A stretch of DNA of 64,000 nucleotides from an uncultured SAR86 cluster bacterium (lineage in GTDB: Bacteria > Pseudomonadota > Gammaproteobacteria > Magnimaribacterales > Magnimaribacteraceae). The position numbers and the translations under genes were made by a program. The DNA is taken from assembly GCA_937773605.1 (NCBI GenBank), contig CALJVP010000005.1, positions 1-64,000 of the forward strand, written 5' to 3'. Positions 38,645-46,299 of the stretch are shown here, piece after piece (position 1 is the first letter of the stretch; every line of letters begins with the position of its first letter). The notes beneath the pieces are model-generated. The model was not told where the DNA came from, did no database searches, and worked only from the letters and a program-made list of their open reading frames with translations.

Positions 38645-38666
38645 GTGCGGTTTGCACATTTTTTTT
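38645..38666 (+). terminator. Weak intrinsic terminator candidate
   Basis: A 4-base GC stem (GTGC, loop GGTTT, GCAC) is followed by A and eight T. The T-run is good but the stem is very short. It could end the tRNA-Glu transcript. Confidence 0.3.
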
Positions 38667-38735
38667 AAGGGGAGGGCAGAAGCCCATTGCAAACAGGGGA
38701 TATATATCTAATGGCTGGCACATTTCTAGCCTAAT

Positions 38736-38763
38736 TTGGCTGTATACCAGTTGGTGGTATAGT
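38736..38763 (+). promoter_or_regulatory. Repeated promoter module, copy A
   Basis: TTGGCT (38736-38741), 16 bases, TATAGT (38758-38763), preceded by TGG as in an extended -10. The ATG lies 6 bases after the -10. The block CAGTTGGTGGTATAGTTAA recurs, with small changes, at 39340, 40575 and 41330. Confidence 0.55.
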
Positions 38764-38769
38764 TAAGTT

Positions 38770-38866
38770 ATGGAAAAACCTCCTCATCCTAACAAGCCTA
38801 TTAATTTCAGGAGGTCTGTGGGCTAGTCCTATGGATAATCCGATGTCATTTAAAGGAAAGTTATAA
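38770..38866 (+). pseudogene. Remnant of a small exported-protein gene (frameshifted start)
   Basis: Reading from the ATG at 38770 gives a stop after 18 codons. Shifting by one base just after the ATG gives a clean signal peptide (KNLLILTSLLISGGLWAS) followed by about 12 residues and TAA at 38864. The position of the ATG relative to the promoter module equals that of the intact lipoprotein gene at 41352. The simplest reading is a one-base insertion at the start codon plus loss of most of the gene. Confidence 0.5.
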
Positions 38867-38869
38867 TTT

Positions 38870-39175
38870 ATGGTGGATAAGGAATGGATTTTTAAAAGAG
38901 CAAGTTTTGCATCTAAGTATATTTTTTTTACTCTTTCTTTTATCGTTTTTATTTTTTTATTCTCTTACTTTCCAAACTCAACGGAAGGACCAGATAGTTA
39001 TAGAAATGGAATAGACCCTTCTCACTTTTCAAATATTGAATTTTGGATTGTCATATTATTTGTATAGTGGAGTCTGATTTTAAACCTGTTTTATTATACT
39101 TCTGAGTATTTTTATATTTTGGTGAAAGAAATGTTAGAAGATAAGTCCTGTCTAGGAAAGAATGGTGAAGATTAA
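38870..39175 (+). pseudogene. Small membrane protein gene with premature TAG
   Basis: The frame from ATG 38870 gives 65 residues with one strong hydrophobic helix (about 17-33), ending at TAG 39065-39067 within a second hydrophobic segment (FWIVILFV). In the same frame, translation past the TAG continues the segment (WSLILNLFYYTSEYFYILV) and a charged tail to TAA at 39173, for 101 codons in total. The next gene has its ribosome binding site right after that TAA. This suggests a nonsense mutation in a two-helix protein. Alternatively the short product is the real one. I do not recognise the family. Confidence 0.5.
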
Positions 39176-39190
39176 AGGAGAGGTGAATTG

Positions 39191-39364
39191 ATGGAAGAAA
39201 TACCTTGGTACTTAGACAATATGCTTATAGGAAAGTGGTGGTTAATCTTTGTTACCTTGATGGCAGGTGTTGTAATGCCTATTTATTTTTGGTGTAAATC
39301 ACAAGGTCTTCAAAACCCTGCCAAATTTCGAGGAAGTCTCAGTTGGTGTATAGTAAATCTGTGA
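39191..39364 (+). CDS. Small single-helix membrane protein (57 aa)
   Basis: The ATG at 39191 has one of the strongest ribosome binding sites in the window (AAGGAGAGG, 7 bases upstream). The protein starts MEEIPWYLDNMLIGKWW, has one transmembrane helix (about 16-35) and a short basic tail. Its last third is encoded by a 49-base sequence that recurs as non-coding DNA at 40547. It probably forms a unit with the gene at 38870. Family not recognised. Confidence 0.6.
   Translation: MEEIPWYLDNMLIGKWWLIFVTLMAGVVMPIYFWCKSQGLQNPAKFRGSLSWCIVNL
39313..39361 (+). repeat. 49-base repeat, copy 1 (contains promoter module B)
   Basis: From AAACCCTGCC to GTAAATCTG, this matches 40547-40596 with three substitutions and one missing T. 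It contains TATAGT (39349-39354) 6 bases before the GTG start of the MORN-repeat gene, and also encodes the tail of the preceding small protein. Confidence 0.85.
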
Positions 39365-40470
39365 AAAGAACCTTAACCCTAACTATCGCCATATTAGCCT
39401 TGCTCATGTCTATGGGAGCTTGGGGAGAGAGTTGTAATAACTTTTATGATACTGGAGAGCTCAAAGAATCTCATATCACTGAAGAATCGCCTGATGAAGA
39501 AGGGTGGTACTCTGGAGTTTGGAAAAGTTTCTTAAAGAATGGTGAATTAAAGTCCCAAGGAAAGTACCTATACAAGAATAATTTCAAAAAAGCCTATTAC
39601 GAAACTGGTGAACTCTATGTAGAAGCCTATGGTGTTGATTGTCTTAACGAAGGTTCCTACAAGCAATATTGGAAGAATGGCACCATAAAAGGGGGAGGTA
39701 TGTATGAAAAAGGAAAAACTACCGGACTGTGGAAATTTTATTTTGAGAATGGAATTTTAAGCCGAGAAGGAAACTATGTTGATGAACAAAGAGATGGATT
39801 TTGGAAAAACTATTATGAGAATAGTTCTATTTATTCAGAATTTAATTACCTCCTTGATAAGAAAGAAGGAAGAGCTAAAACTTATCATAGAAATGGTGAA
39901 CTTTGCTCGAACAATCTATACGAGAATGGAAAGTTAATAGGCTCAGCAAAGAAATTTTACAATAATGGTCAGATAGAATACGAGCAAGCTTATGTCGATG
40001 GAAAGAAGCACGGACTTGGGGCAAGAGTAGACTCTGATGGAACATATCTTTGGGTTGCTAAATATGAGAATGGAAAATGGCTTGATAAAGAGAGTCGGGC
40101 AAAAAACACATTCCTTTTTAGAAAAATGCAGTACACAAAGCCACAATGCGGTCGACACCTAGAACCAATTAATGCTCCAAAAATTAGAATTACGGAATTT
40201 ATTCAAGACGGTGGATGTGTTGTTTTGGATTTTATTATTAATCAAGAAGGCATGACAGAAGATATAAAAGTTAGAAATTCTGTTTTTCCTAGTCGTGTGT
40301 ATAAAAATTCTTTTGAGAATAATGGAAAGAAATTTATAAAAAAATTGGAATACCCAATACCAAGAAATAAAGAGGGTAATCCTGTTTCTATGAAAGCAGC
40401 TTATAAGCTTCATTTTAATGCAATGGGGAAAAAGCCAAATTATGTTTTTCCTGGTTGTGAATCAGATTAA
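39361..40470 (+). CDS. Exported MORN_2-repeat protein with TonB-like C-terminal domain
   Basis: Translation from GTG 39361 gives KRTLTLTIAILALLMSMGAWG, a signal peptide, at the same place relative to the promoter module as in the lipoprotein at 41352. About seven MORN_2 (YwqK-type) repeats follow, with the pattern Y-x-x-G-x-x-x-x-x-G-x-W-K-x-Y-x-x-N-G (around residues 25-240). The last 100 residues fit a TonB C-terminal domain: VVLDFIINQEGMTEDIKV, then YPIPRNKEGNPV. It ends in PGCESD. The role is unknown; export to the periplasm or outer surface is inferred. A longer frame from 39343 is unlikely. Confidence 0.75.
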   Translation: MKRTLTLTIAILALLMSMGAWGESCNNFYDTGELKESHITEESPDEEGWYSGVWKSFLKNGELKSQGKYLYKNNFKKAYYETGELYVEAYGVDCLNEGSYKQYWKNGTIKGGGMYEKGKTTGLWKFYFENGILSREGNYVDEQRDGFWKNYYENSSIYSEFNYLLDKKEGRAKTYHRNGELCSNNLYENGKLIGSAKKFYNNGQIEYEQAYVDGKKHGLGARVDSDGTYLWVAKYENGKWLDKESRAKNTFLFRKMQYTKPQCGRHLEPINAPKIRITEFIQDGGCVVLDFIINQEGMTEDIKVRNSVFPSRVYKNSFENNGKKFIKKLEYPIPRNKEGNPVSMKAAYKLHFNAMGKKPNYVFPGCESD

Positions 40471-40546
40471 AAAAATATTAGTTATAACAAGCCTAACCAT
40501 CACTCCATTTCTAACAAGCTAAACTCCCCAACAACTCCACAGTCTT

Positions 40547-40596
40547 AAACCCTTGCCAAATTTTGAGAAAGTCTCAGGTGGTGTATAGTAAATCTG
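40547..40596 (+). repeat. 50-base repeat, copy 2 (contains promoter module C)
   Basis: This matches 39313-39361 at about 92%. TATAGT lies at 40584-40589, but the base after AATCT begins GAT, so the start codon used by the other copies is lost. The following gene instead has a normal leader with its own ribosome binding site. Confidence 0.85.
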
Positions 40597-40613
40597 ATTA
40601 AAGGGAGAAGGTT

Positions 40614-40844
40614 ATGAAGTATCTAGAAAGAAACTCTGCCATAGATAACGAAAGAAAAGATTGGTTCTATAGATATGGGCAGAGATTATGGTTCTTTATT
40701 ATCTTTCTACTTTTGACTCTTATTACTTTCGGTATTTATCCTCTCTACTTTTTCTTAACGAGGTTCAATGAAATGCATGTGGCTTTAGAACAAACTAGAG
40801 ATGAAGTGTATAAACAAAATCCAGAAGATTTCTCAAAAAATTAA
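40614..40844 (+). CDS. Small membrane protein (76 aa)
   Basis: The ATG is preceded by GGGAGAAGG, a strong ribosome binding site. The protein has a charged N-terminus (ERNSAIDNERKDWFYRYGQ), one long or two short hydrophobic segments (about 25-50, with TFGIYPLYFF) and an acidic tail. The arrangement recalls small DUF898/zinc-ribbon-less membrane proteins, but I do not recognise the family. Its stop overlaps the start of the next gene (TAATG). Confidence 0.65.
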   Translation: MKYLERNSAIDNERKDWFYRYGQRLWFFIIFLLLTLITFGIYPLYFFLTRFNEMHVALEQTRDEVYKQNPEDFSKN

Positions 40845-41311
40845 TGAAACACCTGACCATCTCTTTACTAACACTGTTTATGTCTATCGGAGCTTTGGCT
40901 AATCCCACTAGCAGGATTGCAGAAAAAGACCAACCAGAATCTGTTGATCAAGCAATGCAGGTCTTAGACTCCTTTATGTTGACGTTCAATAGCAGAGATA
41001 TGGGAGATTGGTCAGAAACATTAAATTATCCTCATGTACGATTGGCGGGTGGGAGTGTCAAAGTCTGGGCTAATAAGAAAGAGTACACATCGGTAGATAT
41101 CTTTGACCGTCTTGTCTCAACCGGTTGGCATCATTCAGCCTGGGTATCTAGAAAAGTAGTCTTAGAATCGGAAAATAAAGTTCATATTTCTACCGTCTTC
41201 CAACGATATGATAAAAACAACAACCCGTTAAAACATTATCAGTCACTGTATATCGTTACAAATGACAATGGTCATTGGGGAGTTCAAGCCAGATCTAGTC
41301 TTGCTCCTTAG
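40844..41311 (+). CDS. Exported SnoaL/NTF2-like protein
   Basis: A signal peptide (KHLTISLLTLFMSIGALA) precedes a domain of about 130 residues that looks like the NTF2/SnoaL cone fold: VDQAMQVLDSFMLTFNSRD, then YPHVRL, SAWVSRKVVLES, and HISTVFQRYDKNN. Such domains bind or convert small molecules. It is coupled to the upstream membrane-protein gene. Function unknown. Confidence 0.7.
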   Translation: MKHLTISLLTLFMSIGALANPTSRIAEKDQPESVDQAMQVLDSFMLTFNSRDMGDWSETLNYPHVRLAGGSVKVWANKKEYTSVDIFDRLVSTGWHHSAWVSRKVVLESENKVHISTVFQRYDKNNNPLKHYQSLYIVTNDNGHWGVQARSSLAP

Positions 41312-41317
41312 CTCATA

Positions 41318-41345
41318 TTGGATGCTTGTCAGCTGGTGGTATAGT
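41318..41345 (+). promoter_or_regulatory. Repeated promoter module, copy D
   Basis: TTGGAT (41318-41323), 16 bases, TATAGT (41340-41345) with TGG before it; the ATG of the lipoprotein gene is 6 bases downstream, so the message would be nearly leaderless. The element matches copy A over about 50 bases. Confidence 0.6.
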
Positions 41346-41351
41346 TAATCT

Positions 41352-41675
41352 ATGAAAAGAACCTTAGCTCTATCTGTCCTGCTGCTAGTGCTTGGTGGAT
41401 GCACTTCAGAATATAACAGATGCGTTGAAAGTGAAGCCAAGAAACTAGAAGTTACACACGAAGTTGCAGAAATAAGAGCAGAAAATATTTGCTATCAAGA
41501 GCCGGTCTACTTTCAAAATCAAGAAGAGATATTTCAGGCAATGTTGGAAGAAGAAATTTGTATAGATAAGCACATTCAGAAAATACTACTAGAGGCTAAA
41601 AATTATGAAAGCAAAGCTCACGATATATGTACTATGAGAATTTTCGATAAAGATTTTAAGCTAAACAAAAGATGA
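41352..41675 (+). CDS. Small lipoprotein (107 aa)
   Basis: The N-terminus KRTLALSVLLLVLGGC is a lipoprotein signal with lipobox LGGC (C17). The mature part (about 90 residues) is charged and helical, with cysteines at several further positions. There is no ribosome binding site; the TATAGT module lies directly upstream. The first ten codons share sequence with the MORN-repeat gene. Function unknown. Confidence 0.7.
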   Translation: MKRTLALSVLLLVLGGCTSEYNRCVESEAKKLEVTHEVAEIRAENICYQEPVYFQNQEEIFQAMLEEEICIDKHIQKILLEAKNYESKAHDICTMRIFDKDFKLNKR

Positions 41676-41797
41676 AGATGGAATGATTGGTTGAGCTATG
41701 AAGAGGCAATTCATTATTCCCTGGCATTATTTTTCTTGATATAACAGGAGGCTTAGGCTAGCTTTAGTTAGGTTATTCTTAATCGGGGAGAGATAAA

Positions 41798-42256
41798 ATG
41801 CTTAATGTGCAAGACTTTGATGAAACAAAAATTGACTGGAAGCCTTTACCTGGACCAGATGGCAGTCCTGCTGATCATATAGGTTGTTCAATATTACATG
41901 TTGATAATGAAGCCAAGATTGTTGATGTTCTTTTTAAGTTCTCTGCAAATGAAAAAATAGTAAACCACAGACATACATCCGACTTTAATACTTTTGTAGT
42001 TAAAGGGGAGCATCATATATATGACTTGGAAGGCAATTCAAAAGAGGTTCGTTATCCCGGTACCTTTACTGCAGGTGTAGCAAATGATGAACCGCACACA
42101 GAAGGCGGAGGGGAAGAGGATGTGGTTATTCTTTTTAGCTTAAGGCCTTATTCAAAGGATAAACCAATTTATGAGATACTGGATGATGATGGAGAAATAG
42201 CCTCCATCATGACATTCGATGCTTTAAAAGAGCTGCATGAAACTGGTCAAGCCTGA
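41798..42256 (+). CDS. Cupin-domain protein (dioxygenase-like)
   Basis: A 152-residue single-domain cupin. Motif 1 reads NHRHTSDFNTFVVKGEHHIYD, motif 2 PGTFTAGVANDEPHTEGG, giving the usual His/Glu metal ligands. The ATG has a good site (GGGGAGAG). It resembles small cupins related to acetylacetone-cleaving dioxygenase or ChrR-type proteins, but the reaction cannot be told. It closes the accessory stretch; the next gene is on the other strand. Confidence 0.78.
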   Translation: MLNVQDFDETKIDWKPLPGPDGSPADHIGCSILHVDNEAKIVDVLFKFSANEKIVNHRHTSDFNTFVVKGEHHIYDLEGNSKEVRYPGTFTAGVANDEPHTEGGGEEDVVILFSLRPYSKDKPIYEILDDDGEIASIMTFDALKELHETGQA

Positions 42257-42333
42257 GGCTTTATATATATCCATTGGTTCTTAAAAGATAAGACTCCAAA
42301 AGCTTAGCACAGTCCTAACCCAGCGGTATCAGA

Positions 42334-42381
42334 TCGCAAGTCCTGCCCATTCTATGGGAGGCTCATGCGAGGTGGAAACCT
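42334..42381. other. Nested hairpins, possible structured RNA
   Basis: Outer stem TCGCA/TGCGA (42334-42338, 42366-42370) encloses an inner stem CCT-G-CCCAT with ATGGG-AGG (42342-42361) and a 3-base loop. A second hairpin, AGGT-GGAA-ACCT (42370-42381), has a GNRA loop on the plus strand and shares one base with the first. It is GC-richer than its surroundings and lies between convergent genes with no T-run, so it is not a plain terminator. I do not recognise the RNA family. Confidence 0.35.
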
Positions 42382-42389
42382 TCTTCGGC

Positions 42390-44168
42390 CTAATCAATGA
42401 GATTGAATAGACAATTCATTTCATTTTCATCTATATAACCTTCAATTATTAGGTCTAACTCGCTTAAGGGAAGGGCGCCGTGACTTAAGACAACATCATG
42501 AAAGTCTCTTACATCGTAATTTGCACCTAATTCAATTTTTGTTTTTTCTTTCAAGCTCGAAAATTTCATTTGGCCAATTTTATAAGCCAAGGCCTGTCCT
42601 GGCATGACTATGTATCGATCAATTTCATTAATAATGTCTAGCTCAGATTTACCCGCATTATCTAGAAAGAAATCTATGGCTTTTTGCCTATCCCATTCGT
42701 AATAGTGCATGCCTGTGTCCACTACAAGTCTTACGGCTCTCCACATGTCGTAAGTCAGCTGCCCAAACTTAGAGTAAGGATCCTTATACAGGCCTAGATC
42801 GTAACCTAGACTTTCGCTGTACAAACCCCATCCTTCAACAAAAGCAGTGTAGGGGCTGACCCTTCTGAACATGGGCATTTCTTCCATTTCCATCGCCAAT
42901 GCAATTTGTAAATGGTGACCCGGCACGGCTTCATGCACAGAAAGGACTTCCATTTCAAATTTTGGTCTAGTTTCGGGCTTATAGAGGTTGACGTAATAAT
43001 ACCCTGCTCTTAGTCCGTCCGGGGAAGGGGACATGTAATAAGCAGTGGTTGTATCGGGAGCAGATTCTTCAGGAATAGCTCTTAAGCCATAAGGCGTTCT
43101 TGGAAGATTACCAAACAGCTTTACCAATTCAGGATCTATTCTTTTTGATACTGCGAGGTAACCTTCAAACAACTCTTCAGAAGTTTTGTAGTAAAACTGC
43201 TCGTCTTCTCTTAGGAAGGTCAAGAAATCCTTGAAAGATCCTTCGAATTCCAATTGTTTAATGACGGTCTCCATCTCGCTTCTAATTCTTTTAACCTCGT
43301 CTAATCCTATTTGATGTATTTCTTTTGGCGATAGTTGCGTGGTGGTAAAAGACCTTGCCAATGCTTCATATAATTTCCTGCCTTCAGGAGTATCATATAG
43401 GCCAACCGTGTTCCTCGATTGCGGTAAGTATTCTTCTTTAAAATATTTTCCTAGCTGCCGATATGATGGAATGACCACTTCTTCAATAACCTCTTTAGCT
43501 TCAGTTCTTATAGCGGTTTTTTCTTCTTCAGAAATCGAGTCCGGTAGGTTTATAAAAATTTTAAAGAATGGGTTTTGATTTACAGTATCACGACTTTGTA
43601 AGTCTATTTGTCTATCAACTCTATTCATCAATACCTTTGGCGCTTTGTAACCTTTTTTTATTCCTAGTTTAGCCAACAGAATTGTTTGATTGATTCGCCT
43701 ATCTAGATTCTTCAGGCGCTCAATCCAAAATCTGTAATCTTGTGAATTTTTAAAAGGGAGATTTTCCGCATCTTCGTGAGCCAGTTGAATGCCGCCTCTG
43801 TGATTGAACGGAAGTAAATGCCTGTTAAATTGATCTATCTCTACTTCTTTTTTGGCCAGATCAGTAAAAAGTCTTAAATTTAATTGATTGGCCTTGGACA
43901 AGTTTTCTTTTTCAAACCCTTTTAAAGCTTCAACCGTATCCTTATTGTGTGATCTTCTGGCTTCTATAGCCTCCAATGAATTATCTCTCCATAACGTTTC
44001 GTACCCCTTAACGCCCATAGCAGTTGCATAAACCGGACTTTGTCTAAGTTCATATTGCCATTCATCTTCAAGAAACGTTAAAAATTTACTATTCTCATCA
44101 GCTTCGGCTGATGCAGATAATGCAATAAAAGATAAAATTAGGCTTAAGTAGTATTTGGAGTTCTTCAT
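42390..44168 (-). CDS. Exported DUF885-family metallohydrolase
   Basis: A signal peptide (LSLILSFIALSASA) precedes a 570-residue DUF885 protein, a family of largely helical peptidase-like proteins. The zinc motif HEAVPGHHLQ and the later FVEGWGLYSESLGYDLGLY are intact. It probably acts in the periplasm or outer membrane on peptides; this is inference from the motif. It is followed on the same strand by nothing and preceded by the ABC-F gene. Confidence 0.88.
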   Translation of the reverse strand: MKNSKYYLSLILSFIALSASAEADENSKFLTFLEDEWQYELRQSPVYATAMGVKGYETLWRDNSLEAIEARRSHNKDTVEALKGFEKENLSKANQLNLRLFTDLAKKEVEIDQFNRHLLPFNHRGGIQLAHEDAENLPFKNSQDYRFWIERLKNLDRRINQTILLAKLGIKKGYKAPKVLMNRVDRQIDLQSRDTVNQNPFFKIFINLPDSISEEEKTAIRTEAKEVIEEVVIPSYRQLGKYFKEEYLPQSRNTVGLYDTPEGRKLYEALARSFTTTQLSPKEIHQIGLDEVKRIRSEMETVIKQLEFEGSFKDFLTFLREDEQFYYKTSEELFEGYLAVSKRIDPELVKLFGNLPRTPYGLRAIPEESAPDTTTAYYMSPSPDGLRAGYYYVNLYKPETRPKFEMEVLSVHEAVPGHHLQIALAMEMEEMPMFRRVSPYTAFVEGWGLYSESLGYDLGLYKDPYSKFGQLTYDMWRAVRLVVDTGMHYYEWDRQKAIDFFLDNAGKSELDIINEIDRYIVMPGQALAYKIGQMKFSSLKEKTKIELGANYDVRDFHDVVLSHGALPLSELDLIIEGYIDENEMNCLFNLID

Positions 44169-44257
44169 GTGTAATTGGCAATGTATTCACCAAATTCTAT
44201 ATGTTTGAAGCGGCTCTGAAAAGGCAGGTAGAATCTTTGTTACGAGAACAACGAGAT

Positions 44258-46117
44258 TTAATTTTCTAGTTGAGTGTTAAGCTGCAACCACTCTTCTTCT
44301 GTTAATTCAATTTGAGATGTAAGGTCTGCCTGATTCCTTAAGAGAGATTGTAAGTCAGGACCGGATTCATCAGTGTAAGATTCAGGGGAATTCAAGAACG
44401 CTTCAGTTTCGGAAAGTTTTCTTTGAAGGCGCTTTAAAGTTTTTTCATTAGTTGATATTTGAGCTCTAATCTGTCGAGCCTGTTTTTTATCAATCTTTAC
44501 AATAGGGTTCCTGTCATTTTCTTCGCTTACTTTTTCTTGTTTGAAGTCCGTTGTGCCTTTCAAGATTGCCTTTCGGTAATCTTCTAGATCACCATTAAAG
44601 TTTGTGAGTTTGCCATTATCAATAATCAAAAATTCATCCACTGTATTCACCAAAAGGTGCCTGTCATGAGAAATAAGCAAAATGGCACCTCCAAATTCTT
44701 GCAGAGCAATTGTGAGAGCCTGCCTCATGTCCATGTCTAAATGATTTGTCGGCTCATCCATAAGCAGAAGGTTGGGCTTTTGAAAAGCAATAATGGCCAA
44801 TGCAAGTCTTGCTTTCTCACCTCCGGAGAAATGAGTTATAGGACCCTTGACCTTATCTCCTCTAAAGTTAAACCCACCGAGAAAATTTCGTATCACTGAC
44901 TCCGTTGCCTTTTCATCTATATCTTGAATATGATTCAAAGCACTCTTATCAAGGTTAAGATCATCAACTTGATGCTGAGAGAAATAACCAACCTTTAGGT
45001 TTTTACCGTCTGTTTTTATTCCTTTTAGTAGGGGCAGCTCACCTTTAAGACTTTTAACCAGAGTTGATTTCCCAGCTCCATTTGCACCAAGCAATCCAAT
45101 TCTATCTCCAGGATGAAAGCTTAGTTTTACATCATTAACCACTGGGTGGGTATATCCTAAATCTGCCTCTTCAAGAACTATCAGTGGATCGGAAATCTTT
45201 TCAGTTTCTGGTATGGAAAATTGGAAAGGTGAGTCGATATGAGCAGGGGCTATCAATTCCATTCTTTCTAACGCTTTGATTCTACTTTGCGCTTGACGCG
45301 CCTTGGTGGCTTTTGCTCTGAATCTACGGACAAAGTCTTGCATGTGAGCCACTTCGCGCTGTTGCTTATTGTAGTTGCTTTCAAGTTCAGCAAGCTTTGC
45401 TGCTTTTCTTATTTCAAATTGAGAATAATTACCTGTGTAGAGTTCTATTGAACCATTGTATATGTGAGCAATATGACCCACGCATTCATCTAGAAATTCT
45501 CTGTCATGAGAGATAAGTAAAAGGGCACCTCGAAAAGATTTAATCCAATTACCTAGCCAAATGATTGCATCCAAGTCCAAGTGATTGGTTGGCTCATCTA
45601 AAAGCAGCAGATCAGAAGGTTGCATCAATGTTCTTGCTAAATTGAGTCGTACTCTCCAACCCCCAGAAAAATCTTTTAAAGGGTTTTGAAATTCTTCTTC
45701 AGAAAAACCCAATCCAACCATGAGTTGTTCGGCTTTAGATTTAGCAGAGTAGCCATCATGATCTTCAAATTGAGCATGAAGGTCGCCGAGCGCTCCAGAG
45801 TTGCCATTGCTTTCTGCTTCAGTAATGGCATTTTGAATTTTTAAGAGCTTGGCATCACCAGCAAGAACGTAATTTAGGGCAAGCTCATCAGTACCTGGAA
45901 CTTCTTGATCAAGACAAGCGATTCTTAAATCAGGAGGGTGAGAGTAGTGACCTTCATCAGATTCAAATTCCCCTTGAATCATCTTAAATAGACTGGTCTT
46001 TCCGGTGCCATTAGCTCCGACTAAACCAATTTTATTATCTTGATGTATCGTGAAAGATACGCCTTCAAAAAGAAGGGTGGCACCTCTGCGCAAGGCTAAA
46101 TTATTAAATGAAAGCAT
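44258..46117 (-). CDS. yheS: ABC-F family ATPase, YheS-like
   Basis: This soluble protein (619 aa) has two ABC cassettes and no membrane part, as in ribosome-associated ABC-F proteins. Walker A motifs are GANGTGKTS and GANGAGKST, signatures FSGGWRVRL and FSGGEKARL, both Walker B regions reading LLDEPTNHLD or LMDEPTNHLD. The linker FRAKATKARQAQSRIKALERME and a C-terminal coiled coil match E. coli YheS closely. It likely helps stalled ribosomes. Confidence 0.9.
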   Translation of the reverse strand: MLSFNNLALRRGATLLFEGVSFTIHQDNKIGLVGANGTGKTSLFKMIQGEFESDEGHYSHPPDLRIACLDQEVPGTDELALNYVLAGDAKLLKIQNAITEAESNGNSGALGDLHAQFEDHDGYSAKSKAEQLMVGLGFSEEEFQNPLKDFSGGWRVRLNLARTLMQPSDLLLLDEPTNHLDLDAIIWLGNWIKSFRGALLLISHDREFLDECVGHIAHIYNGSIELYTGNYSQFEIRKAAKLAELESNYNKQQREVAHMQDFVRRFRAKATKARQAQSRIKALERMELIAPAHIDSPFQFSIPETEKISDPLIVLEEADLGYTHPVVNDVKLSFHPGDRIGLLGANGAGKSTLVKSLKGELPLLKGIKTDGKNLKVGYFSQHQVDDLNLDKSALNHIQDIDEKATESVIRNFLGGFNFRGDKVKGPITHFSGGEKARLALAIIAFQKPNLLLMDEPTNHLDMDMRQALTIALQEFGGAILLISHDRHLLVNTVDEFLIIDNGKLTNFNGDLEDYRKAILKGTTDFKQEKVSEENDRNPIVKIDKKQARQIRAQISTNEKTLKRLQRKLSETEAFLNSPESYTDESGPDLQSLLRNQADLTSQIELTEEEWLQLNTQLEN

Positions 46118-46243
46118 GTAGGTTTATTTTAAGGTGCGCTAGTGTAACAAATAGAATATTTGACTAATAATTTCTTTCTAGGATATTCATTGCGTTCTAT
46201 TTAAATGAATCCAAATTCATATTGTATTATTGATTTAACTTAT

Positions 46244-46279
46244 ATACTGACATAGATATATATGATAGTATGTCGGTAT
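46244..46279. promoter_or_regulatory. Inverted repeat upstream of pseudoazurin gene
   Basis: ATACTGACATA (46244-46254) and TATGTCGGTAT (46269-46279) are 11-base arms with one mismatch and a 14-base spacer, ending 20 bases before the ATG. It may bind a dimeric regulator of the copper-protein gene; no such regulator is adjacent. Confidence 0.5.
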
Positions 46280-46299
46280 TAATAATTAGGATTTACCAA

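Noticed and set aside
38554-38766. A 70-codon frame across the repeats after tRNA-Glu
   Set aside because: It runs through the direct repeats, hairpin and promoter module, has no ribosome binding site and an odd composition.
38504-42300. Intact prophage or transposon
   Set aside because: No integrase, transposase, or terminal inverted repeats; only scars and small unknown genes.
42334-42381. Read as an intrinsic terminator for the cupin or DUF885 gene
   Set aside because: No T-run follows the hairpins on either strand.
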